Assembly: GCA_905182995.1 (NCBI GenBank)
Contig: CAJJDP010000011.1
Location: forward strand, 74,432-138,431
Origin: Paramecium octaurelia
Taxonomy: Eukaryota; Ciliophora; Oligohymenophorea; Peniculida; Parameciidae
Length of the DNA: 64,000 nt
Direction of reading: 5' to 3'
Shown here: positions 40,001 through 53,659 of the stretch, one piece after another
Layout: each line of letters begins with the position of its first letter
Position numbering within the stretch: position 1 is the first letter of the stretch
Made by a program: the position numbers and the translations under genes
The notes under the pieces: model-generated
The model's input: only the letters and a program-made list of their open reading frames with translations
What the model was told of the DNA's origin: nothing
Databases searched by the model: none

Positions 40001-43000
40001 TGCTTTACCATACTTAAAAGCGTAATTGGCAATTTAACCATTGAATCCTTAATAAATACCTTACTTTCCTCCAATCATCAATTTCAAATACTCAACGTCT
40101 CCATGATTACAAATGATATCTCTTCTGTATAGTTCAGCGTTGTTGTCATACTTGATAAATGCTATGGCCTTCTTATCTACTTGTGAATAGCTGAAATAAA
40201 CAAAGGTCCAAACTCCTTCAATATCAGCATAAGGAATAACAGTTCTTAAATTAGGATTATTGGATGGCCTGTCTAGAGTATGGAAACTATATGATCCTTA
40301 TCCTTAAAAGATGGCTAGCACTCTATCCCCCATACCAACATCTTATGGTTAAGGATTCCAAGTTAGTCTAGATACGAAATAAAATGGGGCAAATTTACCA
40401 TCTCTTAATTATTCTGGATACATTGTAAGATATCTCAAATAGAATCCATACCCGTAGAATCTTAATCCATCCCAATCTGATTATTTTTATTATTATTATT
40501 GTTATTATTCTTATTATTTTGGTTATTCTCCATCTTTCTTCGGTTACTCTTGGATAGGTTTAACAATATCAACTGATTCATCTGATACAACTTTTTTCTA
40601 ATCTTAATCAGGAAATTGATAATGACCATCTTTTATTCCGACTGACTTTTCATCCTTGAACTTTTCAGCTTCTTTCTTCAATTCTTCTTCCTTTTTCTAA
40701 AGTATTTTTTACTCTTCCTCAATCTACTCAGTATTCTTAATAATTTCTCCTTCTGCTCCTATAATTTCAGGTACATGGGAAGATATCGATTATTCATAAA
40801 TATCCTTTGATATTTCAAATGAATAGACTGTTTACCCTTCCAAAGAATTGTCAAATTACTCTTGTTTTCTCAGTTCTTCTGGAGGTGGTTTATTAGGATT
40901 TACTGTATATAGTCTTCCAATTTTGAATGCAAAGATATCATTTTACACTTTGTCATAATTTTCAGTTTGGAATGCACCTTCTCCTGCATTAAATCTAAAA
41001 TATCCAATGTCTCCATTATATTAATTGAACCATTTATCTTTTCCAATTGTCAAAGCAAAAACATTGGGAACAAAATGGTTAGTTTCTTTGAATGACACAG
41101 ACTCAATCCCACCATCAAAGTCAACTCTAGCATAAGCCAATCTTTATGCTCTCGAATACCCAAAGTACACAAAATGCCATTATATATGTTCTCCATCATG
41201 ATTAATGTTCTACCAAATATTTGGAGTACCCTCACCATATATATTTTTATAAGTGTAGGTTGTAAAGTGAATGTAACCTTGACCCATGAATGCCGTTAAA
41301 GTTCTATCTCCTAATAATTTCATATCACTTGTATTTCTAATTATCGCCAGTCTAACCATAAGATACCATGGAAACTATTATCCCATTTATTTCCATTTAA
41401 ACCAACCACTCCATGAGTATTGTCCAACCAATGGAACATCATCAAATACTGTTTCTTAAGCAACAAAAGACTACTTAGGCTTTGCAATCATATCTCTAGT
41501 CTATAATTTCAAACTATAATCATTTGGTTTTTTCAATTTATCTAACAATTTTTCCAAATCTGTCTCACTTTATAAGAAGATTCCTTCCCCAATCGAAAAC
41601 AATATTCCGGCAAATTGCCCATTATAGGCGGCATACTTCATATTATTACCTCCTATGTATAATTGTAAAAAGGTTGGGCTCTGATGAATAGCTGGAATAA
41701 CTCCTTTTATCACTTTGCCTTCTCCAAATTTAATCATAGCTACACTTTCTTTTTTGTATAGATTATGTGAGAAATAAATAAATGTCCATAATCCTTCAAT
41801 GTCTACTGGATGATCAATGTTATGAACTACATTAGCGTATTTATGAGAATATGTTGTGAAATGATAGAAGCCTTTTCCTAACCAAATAGCCAAAGTTCTA
41901 TCTCCATAATTCATATCCCCTTTATTTTAGTTTTTGGTTAATCTTGAAATGAATGACCAATCTGCTTTTAATCCCTCAACTAATTGAGTTGGATACCTGG
42001 TGAGAAATCTGCTCCAAAATCCATAACCATATTCAGACACATTGTCCAATTCCTCCTCATTAAAAATCTTAGAGAATATTGGTTCCTTCTAATCTACCTA
42101 TGGAGATGCAAACATCTTAGTGATAGCATCCTTATCAATATCAAATTTCAATTTAGATTTCAATAATTCCATTGATCCCAATTTGTTAGCAAATAAGTCA
42201 TTGTTAATCTCCTTGAATTCTCCCTAATGAAATGCTCCTTCTCCTGATTAGAATCTTAAAAAGGCTATGTTACCCAAATAAGGATCATGCCATTTGTCTC
42301 TGCCTACTGACAAAAAGAATTTGTTAGGTAAATAATGATGATGATTCTCAAATTTGACTTCTTCTTTTCTATATCCAAATTCCACTTTGCCATAAGCCAA
42401 TTATTAAACTCTTGAATATCCAAAATAAATAAAATGCCACTTCGCAATATCATCCTTATACTGAACATTCTATACACTGTTTGCATTTCCTGAGCCATAT
42501 AAGTCTGTATAAGTATAGGTAGAAAAATAAAGGACTCCGCCAGCTTATTGTCCAACCCATAAACATAATGTTCTATCTCCCAAGCTATCTTTATTCTCAT
42601 AATTTTCAAGTGTAGACAATCTAACAGCTAAATGCCATGCATTTTAAATTACACTAGACCATTTGAACCAACCACTCCAAGAGTATTCTCCACTAAATTT
42701 TTGATCCTCAAATTAAAATTGCTTTGCTTCTGAATTCATCTCAAATCTTGTGTTTTTATCCATTAATGCATTTTAAATCAATTCTACTCTGTATGTAGAA
42801 GGTTAAGGATTAGATTTTAATAAATCTTGCAATTTCTCCTCATTATCAATATAAATGCCTTTATTCACACTAACATAAGCTCCACTTATTTATCCATTAA
42901 ATCCTTTATAAATCAAATGTTTTCCACCCAAATAGAACTTCAAAATGGTTGGAATTACATGAACACTCTATATAGCAGACCTAATCGGTTTGTCATTACC

Positions 43001-46000
43001 AAACTAAATAAAAGATACACTTTATTCCTTATTAAGATTGTGTGAGTAATGAATGAATGTCCATAAACCTTCAATATCAGCTGGATGATTCACATTAGTA
43101 AAGATATTAGAGAGCTATTAATTGTAAGTGGTAAAGTGATAGAATCCTTTGCCCAGCCAAATTGCCAAAGCTCTATCACCAAGAGTACTATCTTGCAATA
43201 CATCATTCTTACTCAATCTACTGATGAAACTCCAATCAACTTTTAATCCTTCAATTTATACTTTTGGATAATTCCTTAGATATCTAAGCCAAAATCCATA
43301 TCCATATTCAAATACCTCATCCAACTCATCTTTATTAAATACCTTCAAATAATTGGACTCCTCATCACTATTCGAGTCTACCATAATTTTATCTTTCAAT
43401 TTTGCAAGATCAAATGTTCTAACTTCTTTCTTAATAGTTTACAAATCAAACCCAAATATATTATTTTGATCCTTATAATCAGTACTTTATTTATATGCCC
43501 CTTCACCCATATTGAATTTAATCTAAGTAATCAATCCATTAAATCCAGCCACAAATGGTTCTTTACCAATGTAAATGAAAAATTGATTACTCAAATAGTG
43601 ATTAATATAAGTGAATCCCTGCTATGACATTTCATCCTACCATTAAACATGGACATGGCAAGTTGATTTCTCTTATTAATATCCAAAATAGACAAAGAAC
43701 CATCTTTAATGTCTATTCTTATGTTCAATCTTCCTTTGAATATCCTTTTTACCATTTCCTTCCATGTTGTCAAAACTATAAGTTGAGAACTATAAATCGT
43801 TCTTTCCAACATATCCCACTAAAGTTTTATCTCCTAATTGATCATCTGAAGGATTTCTTATTGTAACTTTAAACATGCTATGCAAATCCTCCTATTTATC
43901 TGCTAATACCCACTTGAACCAACCACTGATAGCATATTCTGTTGGTAAATCAACCTTGTCACTTTAAGCAAACACTCCTTCCTCATCTGCTTTCCTCTAA
44001 AACTAATCTCCCAATACATTCATTGTAGCAATTTTTTAGACTTTTCTCTCTAACGTATAAGATTTCAAAATCTTCTCCTAATCTATATATGATCCATCCC
44101 GAGTTGAGAATGAGATCTTAGAAAATTGACCATTAAACCCAAGATATCTTTTCTTATCATTTCCACCTACAATCAATTTTATAAATCTTGTATCCTAATG
44201 TGTAACTCCAGTGTGCTAAACCTATTAAAATTTATCATATCCAAATCTTATGAATCCAACAGCCTTTCCTAACTCTTTATTATAAGAATAATAAACGAAT
44301 GTCCAAAGACCTTCTATATTTTCTGGATGATCTATTCTTTACTCTTGATTTGGGTTCTTAGTTATCAAATTACAAGTTGAAAATTAGTAGAACCCTTTTC
44401 CTAAGAAAACAGCTAATGCTCTATCACCCATATTAATATCGTTATAATTTTGATTCCATGTCATTCTTGAAACAAAATACCAAGGCGCTGATTTTCCACC
44501 CAGCAATTATTTTGGATAGAGAGTCAAAAACCTCATCCAATATCCATAACCATATTACTTAAATGGCTTCTCACCACTTTCTTCTTATTCAAAGCTAGCC
44601 TTATCTGAATCAAAACCACTTGACTCTATCTTCTCTTATTTTATCACTGGTTAAAATTACTATTCCTCCGTACTCTTAACTAATTCCTTCAATCCAAGTT
44701 TGAGGTTGAAAATTTCTTCATCAAATTGTTTCTGATTCTTATACGCACCAAATCCGAAATTCACTACTACATATGCCATTTTACCATTCAATCCAGAATA
44801 AAACTTATCCTTTCCAACATAAGCAAATAATGTTTGGACATAGTAATGATTCACATTATCGTAGATCAATTAATCCTCATCCTCCTACCATTTCACATAG
44901 ACATTGGCTTAACTCTTGATCTTTGAATATCCAAAATAGATGAAATGCCATTTTGTATGTCTATCCTTTAAATTGAGATTTTTATATAAATTTGCATTAC
45001 CATTGGCAATCATATTGGTATAAGTGTAAGTTGGGAATTGATACACTCCTCCTTAAGTCTTTCCAATCCAACATGATAATGTTCTATCTCCCAAAAAACT
45101 ATCTGTAGACTCCTTTCTTATCTAAATTCTGAATAAGTTATGCCACTCCTTTTCCAACAATGTTGACCATTTGAACCATCCACTCAATGCATACTCTCTA
45201 GGGAACTTAACTTTCTTGTTCCTAATTACTTTATACTAATATAAATTCTCTGAAGAACGTGTCTCCTCATTTTCTACTATTCTAACACTCTGCACTTCCT
45301 CCACAGATTACTAAGGAACATCATAAATATTCAATTTCATTATTAACTACTCTGATGTTAATAGAAATGTTCCTGTTCTAATACCAAAAGTAATCTTGGT
45401 AAATATTCCATTAAAACTTGGAAACCTATTTTAATCATTTCCGCCTAAAATAAATCTTAAGTAAACAGTTGGAGAATGCTTTACATTTTATTTTATTGTT
45501 GTGAATTTATCATTTCCAAATTTAATATGGCCAACTGCTTATTCTTATTCTGTACTGTAAGAATAATAAATGTATGTCCAAACACCTTCAATATCATTAG
45601 GGTAATCAACATTTAATAAAACATTAGGTTTCAATCCATTAATATCATATGTTGTGAATTAGTAAAACCCTGCTCCTTGCCATATTGCCAATACTCTGTC
45701 ACCCATATTAATATTTTCATAATTTTTGTTTTTTGTCAACCTACTTATGAAATACCAAGGAGCATCTTTCCCTTTAATTAGTTCTTTTGGATAATATGTT
45801 AAGAATCTCATCCAATATCCATAACCATACTCTTGGTAATTATTGGCAACTGTTATTCCCTAGTCAACTATTGGATTTTTTCCTTCTATATCATTGGATA
45901 TTTAATCTTCATAAGTTTACCCAGGAATAATCTTAATTTCTTAAACTTTCTCGAATTCTTCATCCTGATTTTATACACATAGATCGCCTTCTTAAACAGG

Positions 46001-49000
46001 CATATCCATTGTTTATTAATCACTAATATCATCATTTTTATGATCAATTATCTTATAATCAGGTAATTCTGGTTCTGCAGGGATACTTTCTTATTTATTT
46101 GTTTATTCAGTATTTTATCCAACTTTGTTAACTTATTCATTTGATGTTTCATTTATTTTTTAGGTAGTCTCATTGATTTATTAAGAAGATTAATTGGTTA
46201 CTTTTGTTGTTTATTTAGACTCTTAAGTTACAGTATCAATTTATTAGGTTAATTAATCAACTTGCTAAGTTTATTAATTGGATTATTTTGAAGATTAAGT
46301 ACTTTCATTTGTTTATTAAATATTTTCATTAGTTTGCTAAACTGTTTAATTACTTTATTAAGTAGTCTCATTTATTTACTAAACTGTTTTATTGCTTTAT
46401 TAAGTATTCTCATTTGTTTACTAAACTGTTTTATTGTTTTGTTAAGTAGTCTCAATAGATTACTAAACTACTTTGTTATTCTATTGTGTTGTTTCGTTAG
46501 TTTACTAAACTACTTTATTTTTCTATTATGATGTTTCGACAGTTTACTTATCTATTTAATTATTCATATCATTTATTTCATTTGTTTACTGGGTTGTTTT
46601 ATTACTCTATTAAGTTGTTACTTTATTATTTTATTAAATGGTCTCATTTGTTTACTAATTTGATTTATTATTTGATTAAATTGTTTCATTAGTTTACTAA
46701 ACTGCATTAGTATTTTATTCTGATGTCTCATTTGTTTACTAATTTGATTTATTACTTTATTCAATTATTTTATCTGTCTATTGAATGGAGTTATTATTTT
46801 ATTAAATAATTTGATCTGTTTATTGTGTAGATTTATTAGTCTTTTATATTGTCTCATCACTTTATTAACTAGTCTAATTACTTTGTTAAATTGCATCATC
46901 TGTTTATTTAATAACTTTATTATTTTATTGAATAGTCTAATCCGTTTATTAATCAACTTTGTTGTTTTGTTAAATTGTTTCATTAGTTTATTGCTTTTCT
47001 CTGTTTGGAGTTGATATTACATCATTTGTTAAATTAGTATTGTCATTTGTTGATTGATTTTTTTCATCTGTTGTACTAATTCTTTTATTAACTTCTTCAA
47101 TTTCTTGATTAGCTATTTTACTTTACTCATTTACAGTGACATCTTTTTTCTCTTTTACAGAATTATCAAAAATTTATTCATTTTATTCTTTCTATTTGAT
47201 AATAATGTCATCCTATTTTTTTGAAATTTGTTGAACAAGAGGAGTATCTTAATCCTGTATCTATTCTTAACAATCTGGCTACTTAATTTTGTCATCAGAC
47301 TTGCTAGAATTCAATTCAGGAGTATCTGAATATGCTTCAACATTATTGTTATTTAAATTATCAAACGGAACTGGACCTTAAATATCCCATTATTATTATT
47401 CAGGCTGACGAACATCTTTAACTGTAGGTTATTATTATGGTTATAATTCAGATTTTTTAATTTCTTAGATAGTTTATTATTGTTTTTTCTAAGGGATAGG
47501 AATCTGAGGTTTTATTACTTGACTACCTTTCAAGTATGATTCTACTGTATCTGGGACTTCTTCTTTAGTTTTAAAAGATCCATTTCCGAGGTTAAAGTAA
47601 ACTTAAGCTAACTTTCCTGATAGTCCTGGATAGAATTTATCTTTTCCAACAAATATATAAAAGGAAGGAGTCAAATAATGGTTAATATCTGTATACAATA
47701 AATCCTATGTTTCTGTAGGCCAAGCCACTTAAATATATGATAATTTTGTTGTTTTCTAATACCCAAAGTAAACATAGAACCATTCCAAATGTCTTTGATT
47801 GTGTTTAATATTTTGATAATAATTTGGATTGCCTTAGGGATTGTTGACATCGTATGAGTAAGTTGGAAAATGTAACACTCCTCCTTCTATGGAACCAAGC
47901 CACATACATAAAGTCCTATCTCCCAAATAGATATCTGTTGAAGGAGTTTGGATTTAGACTCTAAAGATATTGTGCCAAGCTGATCTCTAAGGTCCAGTCC
48001 ATTTAAACCAGCCACTCAATGAGTATTCATTAGGGAATCTCTAGTTTTTATCATTTAAAGTTTAATTGATAGATTCATCAGAGTCTTATCGTTATGTTTC
48101 ATTTTCAATCAATTAATAAGCAATTAAATCTGTAAGATCAACTTTAGGTTACTCTAATTTAGATACAAAGGCTGTAAATTCATCTTTATTTTCAATATAG
48201 TTATCCTTTGAAATTGTGATCATAATTTTTGATATGAACCCATTGAATCCTGGATATCTTTTTTGATCATTGCCTCCGAAAATGAATTTCAAATACTTGA
48301 TATCAGGATGTTAAACTTAGACACTTGAATATTAAATATCAGATTTTGAGTAACTTATAAATGAATTTGCAGTCTAACTTTATTTGTTATAAGAGTAATG
48401 GATATATGTCCAAACTCCTTCAATATCTTTGGGATAATCAATATTTGAAATAATATTGGCTTAATTCTTTTGAGTGTCACACGTAGTGAAATGATAAAAT
48501 GATTATCCTAACCATATGGCCAGTAATCTATCCCCCATTTACACATTATCATATTTTCTATTTGAAGTCAATCGAGAAATGAAATACCAAGGTGCAGTTC
48601 TACCTTATAAAAGTCTTTTAGGATAAGCATGCATAAACCTAAGCCAGAAACCATACCCATAAATTTATGGAGACTCCTCGTATTCTTTTTCAAATACAGG
48701 TTCTGCAGATTCAATAGATACTTCTCTATCTTCGACGTCTTAAAGTGCTGGTTTTATTTCTTCAGGTTATTTTAGAGTTTCACAATCTTGTTCATCAACT
48801 GTAGTTTAATCGTCAATTTACTTTTCAACTTTTTTGATAAGTTTTGTATTTCCAACATCATATCCAAATAAATCATCTTTAATTATGAAATCTGGTTTAT
48901 TTCTATAAGATCCTGATCCAAGAACAAAGTTTACATATGCAATTTTACCATTAAATCCTGGAAAGTGTTCATCTTTACCAACGTAAGTATGAAATTGAGG

Positions 49001-50803
49001 GGTATAATAATGATTAACATCATTGTATTCTAGGGTTTCAATTCCAGATGACAATCTAACTTATACAAATGCCTTTTTTAATTTCTTAGAATAGCCAAAG
49101 TACACGAAAAACCAGTCTAGATGTTTGTTTTTGTGAGGAATGTTATTGACTAAATTAGAAGTGCCTTCTCCCTTCATATTTTAGTATGAATATGTAGGAA
49201 AATGAAATATTCCTCCTTATGCCGTTCCTATGAACATACACAATGTTCTGTCTCCAAGAAACTTATCAGTAGATGGTTTGTTGATTTGTACTCTAAAGAC
49301 TGAATGCCATACTTATTAAACAATCTCCTCCCATTTGAACCAACCACTAATAGAATATTCAAGAGGAAATTTCTTCGATCCTCCTCCTACTGCCATGTAA
49401 TCTCCTTCAAGTGAGGGATTTCTATTAATTTCTTCATCTATCAATTAAACTCTAAATATAGATTCAAAGTCTGATGCAGGCATTTTGACTGTTTTAAATT
49501 AATCAATAAATTTATTAAGAGTAGGAACAAAGACCCCAGGGTTAGTTGATAGGAATATTGATGAAAACTAACCATTAAATCCAGGATATTGATTATTATC
49601 CTTTCCACCAACTAAAAATCTCAAGTATTTAGTCTTTGTATGTAGAACATTATGAGTAATTTATTATGGTTATTCTTATCCAAATTGGATTATTCCAATA
49701 GCTTATTTTGTACTTGAACTATATGAATAATAAATATAAGTCCATTATCCATCTATATCCTCATGATGATTTACATTTTAAATGATATTGGGTTAATTTT
49801 ACAATTCATCGCATGTTGTAAAATGATAGAATCCCTAACCTAACCATAATGCCAATAGTCTATCATTCATTGCGATATTTTAATAATTTTTATTAGAAGT
49901 TAATCTGCTTAAGAAATACCAAGGTATATCCTTATTTTCTAATCTTTTTGGATAAAGAGTCAAAAATCTTAACCAATATCCAAATCCATATTCTACGAAT
50001 TCTTGTTCTTTTTCTATAGTGTTTTCAAAGACTGGTTTTTCTTGATCAACAGATGATTCATGTATTTATCTATTATCTTCAATTATTTATTCTTTGACTT
50101 ATGGTTATGGCTATTTGATTGTTTATTGTTATTTTTGCAATTTGCATTATTCAAGTGCTTCTTGAACCTCCTATGACTTCTGATCCAGTTTTTGCACAAT
50201 CATCTAGACTGAAATGAAGATTTGTTACTTGTTATGAGTTGAGTTCTTATTTTATTTCTTCTCTCTCATTTATAAGAAGATTGATCATTTACTCGATTTC
50301 AGTGCAATATTCAAGGACATCTTAAAATGATTGAGCTTGCTCTATGAAGTTAATGGATTATATTAATTTTTATGGTCCTTCTAGTCTCCATTAATAAAAT
50401 GGTGTTTGATCACTTGAACCCATTGAATCTACGAGTTCAACATAGGATTATTTGTATTGGAACAGTGCTATATTAGTAAGTATTATATACTTGGCGATTC
50501 GGGATTCTGATTGTTTTTGATATTTGTAATAACGAGTTTTAATGCTGATAGATTATTCACATCATCCTCTAAATCATTTTAATTTTTGAATATATCCATC
50601 CAAGTATGTAATGATTGCTGCAACTTAAGTAAATCTTTTTCACAATCTAAGTCGCTGAACTCTAAAGAATTCAATTTTTCTAGATCATGAATCTAAACAT
50701 AGCTTCCAAGTTTAATTTGTTCTTAAACTAATTTTATTTAGCAAATATTACATGTCATGGCAATCATCAATATTAAAAAGAAGTAAACTTACAACTTCTT
50801 CAT
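33926..50803 (-). CDS. Giant secreted protein of 22 alternating lectin-like (LamG/ConA-like) domains, 5609 aa
   Basis: 5609 residues. Two introns near the start (50468-50490 and 50204-50228) are followed by one 16,278-nt exon open throughout. A signal peptide (MKKLQVYFFLILMIAMTC) and a coiled-coil N-terminus to about residue 240 precede eleven tandem two-domain modules of about 315 residues. Type B opens with EYGYGFWLRFL..P, then WYFISRLT, GDR.LAIWLG.GFYHFTTY, DIEGLWTFIYFSY, LRF..GG and GFNGQ. Type A opens with EYS.SGWFKW, then GDRTL, FPTYSY, WHFIYFGYS, NHYY, VGKD and GFNGKIAYV...G.G.Y. These beta-rich repeats with GDR and GFNG turns suggest a LamG/ConA-like jelly roll (fold inferred). Between modules 2 and 3 lies a heptad Q/T/N tract (46090-47005) in a charged linker; another linker near 40.5-40.9 kb has Q-runs; the C-tail has a 12-Gln run. 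Probably a cell-surface or matrix glycan-binding scaffold; function not established. Confidence 0.85.
33967..34002 (-). repeat. TAA trinucleotide repeat coding a 12-Gln run
   Basis: On the plus strand TTA is repeated ten times (33971-34000) next to TTG and TTA. Read on the minus strand in the ciliate code this is ten TAA (Gln) codons, one CAA and one TAA, near residues 5585-5596 of the giant protein, about 14 residues before its stop. Such a pure run is likely length-variable between strains. Confidence 0.9.
46090..47005 (-). repeat. Imperfect 21/42-nt tandem repeat coding a heptad Gln/Thr/Asn tract
   Basis: Inside the giant gene (about residues 1250-1555) the protein repeats in sevens with two alternating versions, e.g. 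QQTNETI / QQNNKVV and QQTDKII / EQSNKSN, giving a 42-nt DNA period with many point differences. Position 7 of each heptad is usually I, V, S or T. It carries no cysteine and very few aromatic residues, unlike the flanking domains. It may form an extended or weak coiled-coil spacer, or a heavily O-glycosylated stalk given the Thr/Ser content. The antisense strand is also open in places, which is a by-product of the period. Confidence 0.85.
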
Positions 50804-51367
50804 TTGAAAATAAATAATAATAAATAATAAAGTCTAAGTATATATAAACAAGTTCCGTTTTTTGGACAATCAATTTCACAATAGGTATTTAAGTTATAAA
50901 TTAATATTCTCTACTATACAATAATGTACACTAGAATTATGTATATCAAAGTAAAGAGACAGCACTCAACTATAAGTTCAAAATTTTAGAAGTTAAAATA
51001 TGAAATTCAAAATACTTTCCTAACGACTCAATTGAACCCTAGTTGCTTTAATAATGTTAATCTACATTCCTAAAAGAGAGTTATTTTCTTTAACAGCTTA
51101 AATGAATTAAGTATAAGTTCTAATTATACTTCTTAATAGTTCAAAAAATTAAAGGGTAATTTCCATATTTAAATGAGATATATCTATAAAGATATTAGTC
51201 TTAAAGAATTTTTTATAATGATGAAATATAGAAAATATCAAAAGTATGATGAATTTTATACATAATCACAAATTATATATCGAACTTGGATCTTTTACAA
51301 TTTCATTTCCTAAAAAAGAATTCAATAATTTTCATGATCACACATATGTAATATATATATTTAAAAA
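50804..51367. other. Intergenic region between giant gene and acyltransferase gene
   Basis: About 560 nt, A+T rich, holding the promoter of the giant gene (start 50803) and the 3' flank of the acyltransferase frame (stop 51368-51370). The part from 50973 onward recurs identically at 52317-52711. I see no gene in it. Confidence 0.6.
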
Positions 51368-52315
51368 TCAATCTAAAAGAGTGTCTACTTTTCTTTTTGG
51401 TCTAGTAACTATTTTTATTATTCGCGTATCTAGATTTCCAAAAGGTAATTCAACTAATAAAGACAATAACAATCCAAAAGTCATGGATAACACTACTGCA
51501 CAAACAAAACAAGTAATCATGTCTATTTAGGCAAAGGCCGGAGTTTCATAAAAGGTCTCTGTCAAAATAACAATTATCATCAAATGTACAAGATACATAG
51601 TAAAGGAGAGTTTTGCCATCAACTTAAATAAGGTGTTATTCATAAATTTCGAATTAAATCTAGTATAGTATATTATTTATACATATCATATGCTCCAATC
51701 AAATTTGGTAATACTACGAGTGTCAATCCAAAAGAAAATAGAAATCTGCAAAGTGCATGATAAATATGTTGGAACCATTTTGGCCAACTCATCTATATTG
51801 TATTAAATTCCTTCTTCCACCCAAAAAAGAGATATCCTATTATACCGAATCCCAATCCATAACAACACAATTGCATTATCAGTTTTTATCCACTACTTTA
51901 TGCATAATCTCTAAATTAATGTAAGTATGTTATTTTTCCACTCTTCTTTGATTGCTTGAACTCCCTATAAAGTATTCCAATTAGCAACCCTAAAAAATAA
52001 GGAGGGGCTCTGGCATATGAACTAACATAAAATTTGTAATAATAATCTGGATTGTAAGTATTCCTACCTGGTATTAAAAAATCAAAATGAACACTTAGAT
52101 AATAAGTCCATCCTAAAGTTCCAATTATCATTAAAATTATAAGAATTTTGGAAAAAACTTTGTAATCAAAACAATAAATTAAAATTGGTATTAAACATGT
52201 TAAAAATAATTAGAAATCACATGTTAAATACCAACCCCAACCAAAACAAATGAGCCAATCCTCATAAAAATTATCTATAAATAGTGCATTTTTCCATGCT
52301 CCTCCAGGACATTAG
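50973..52315. repeat. Copy 1 of a perfect 1343-nt direct repeat (probable assembly duplication)
   Basis: Every line I compared is identical to 52317-53659 at an offset of exactly 1344, with one N (52316) between the copies. Identity extends across coding, intron and intergenic sequence alike and stops exactly at the N, as expected when two contig ends carrying the same sequence are joined without merging. A real duplication this fresh would not be expected to end at a gap. Confidence 0.9.
51368..52315 (-). other. Partial, probably artefactual copy of acyltransferase gene 1
   Basis: This is the C-terminal half of the acyltransferase encoded at 52712-54737, with the same 23-nt intron (here 51660-51682) and the same stop (51368-51370), cut off at the N at 52316. 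It has no start codon or N-terminal domain of its own. Because it lies wholly inside the perfect repeat, I take it to be the same gene end counted twice rather than a second locus. Confidence 0.8.
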
Positions 52316-52316
52316 N

Positions 52317-53659
52317 TAAGTTCAAAATTTTAGAAGTTAAAATATGAAATTCAAAATACTTTCCTAACGACTCAATTGAACCCTAGTTGCTTTAATAATG
52401 TTAATCTACATTCCTAAAAGAGAGTTATTTTCTTTAACAGCTTAAATGAATTAAGTATAAGTTCTAATTATACTTCTTAATAGTTCAAAAAATTAAAGGG
52501 TAATTTCCATATTTAAATGAGATATATCTATAAAGATATTAGTCTTAAAGAATTTTTTATAATGATGAAATATAGAAAATATCAAAAGTATGATGAATTT
52601 TATACATAATCACAAATTATATATCGAACTTGGATCTTTTACAATTTCATTTCCTAAAAAAGAATTCAATAATTTTCATGATCACACATATGTAATATAT
52701 ATATTTAAAAATCAATCTAAAAGAGTGTCTACTTTTCTTTTTGGTCTAGTAACTATTTTTATTATTCGCGTATCTAGATTTCCAAAAGGTAATTCAACTA
52801 ATAAAGACAATAACAATCCAAAAGTCATGGATAACACTACTGCACAAACAAAACAAGTAATCATGTCTATTTAGGCAAAGGCCGGAGTTTCATAAAAGGT
52901 CTCTGTCAAAATAACAATTATCATCAAATGTACAAGATACATAGTAAAGGAGAGTTTTGCCATCAACTTAAATAAGGTGTTATTCATAAATTTCGAATTA
53001 AATCTAGTATAGTATATTATTTATACATATCATATGCTCCAATCAAATTTGGTAATACTACGAGTGTCAATCCAAAAGAAAATAGAAATCTGCAAAGTGC
53101 ATGATAAATATGTTGGAACCATTTTGGCCAACTCATCTATATTGTATTAAATTCCTTCTTCCACCCAAAAAAGAGATATCCTATTATACCGAATCCCAAT
53201 CCATAACAACACAATTGCATTATCAGTTTTTATCCACTACTTTATGCATAATCTCTAAATTAATGTAAGTATGTTATTTTTCCACTCTTCTTTGATTGCT
53301 TGAACTCCCTATAAAGTATTCCAATTAGCAACCCTAAAAAATAAGGAGGGGCTCTGGCATATGAACTAACATAAAATTTGTAATAATAATCTGGATTGTA
53401 AGTATTCCTACCTGGTATTAAAAAATCAAAATGAACACTTAGATAATAAGTCCATCCTAAAGTTCCAATTATCATTAAAATTATAAGAATTTTGGAAAAA
53501 ACTTTGTAATCAAAACAATAAATTAAAATTGGTATTAAACATGTTAAAAATAATTAGAAATCACATGTTAAATACCAACCCCAACCAAAACAAATGAGCC
53601 AATCCTCATAAAAATTATCTATAAATAGTGCATTTTTCCATGCTCCTCCAGGACATTAG
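52317..53659. repeat. Copy 2 of the 1343-nt direct repeat
   Basis: Identical to copy 1. This copy continues without a break into the rest of acyltransferase gene 1, so it completes that gene. Its first 395 nt (52317-52711) duplicate the intergenic region next to the giant gene. Confidence 0.9.

Noticed and set aside
46090..47005. Regular repeats resembling a CRISPR array
   Set aside because: There are no unique spacers, units are diverged and codon-phased, and the host is a eukaryote.
46334..47014. Plus-strand open frames rich in Leu/Asn (LLNCFI-type repeats)
   Set aside because: They are the antisense shadow of the heptad Q/T/N repeat in the giant gene; the hydrophobic period follows from the 42-nt coding repeat.
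51368..52315. A third acyltransferase gene
   Set aside because: It is identical to the end of gene 1 and lies inside the perfect repeat next to the N, so it is probably an assembly duplicate.
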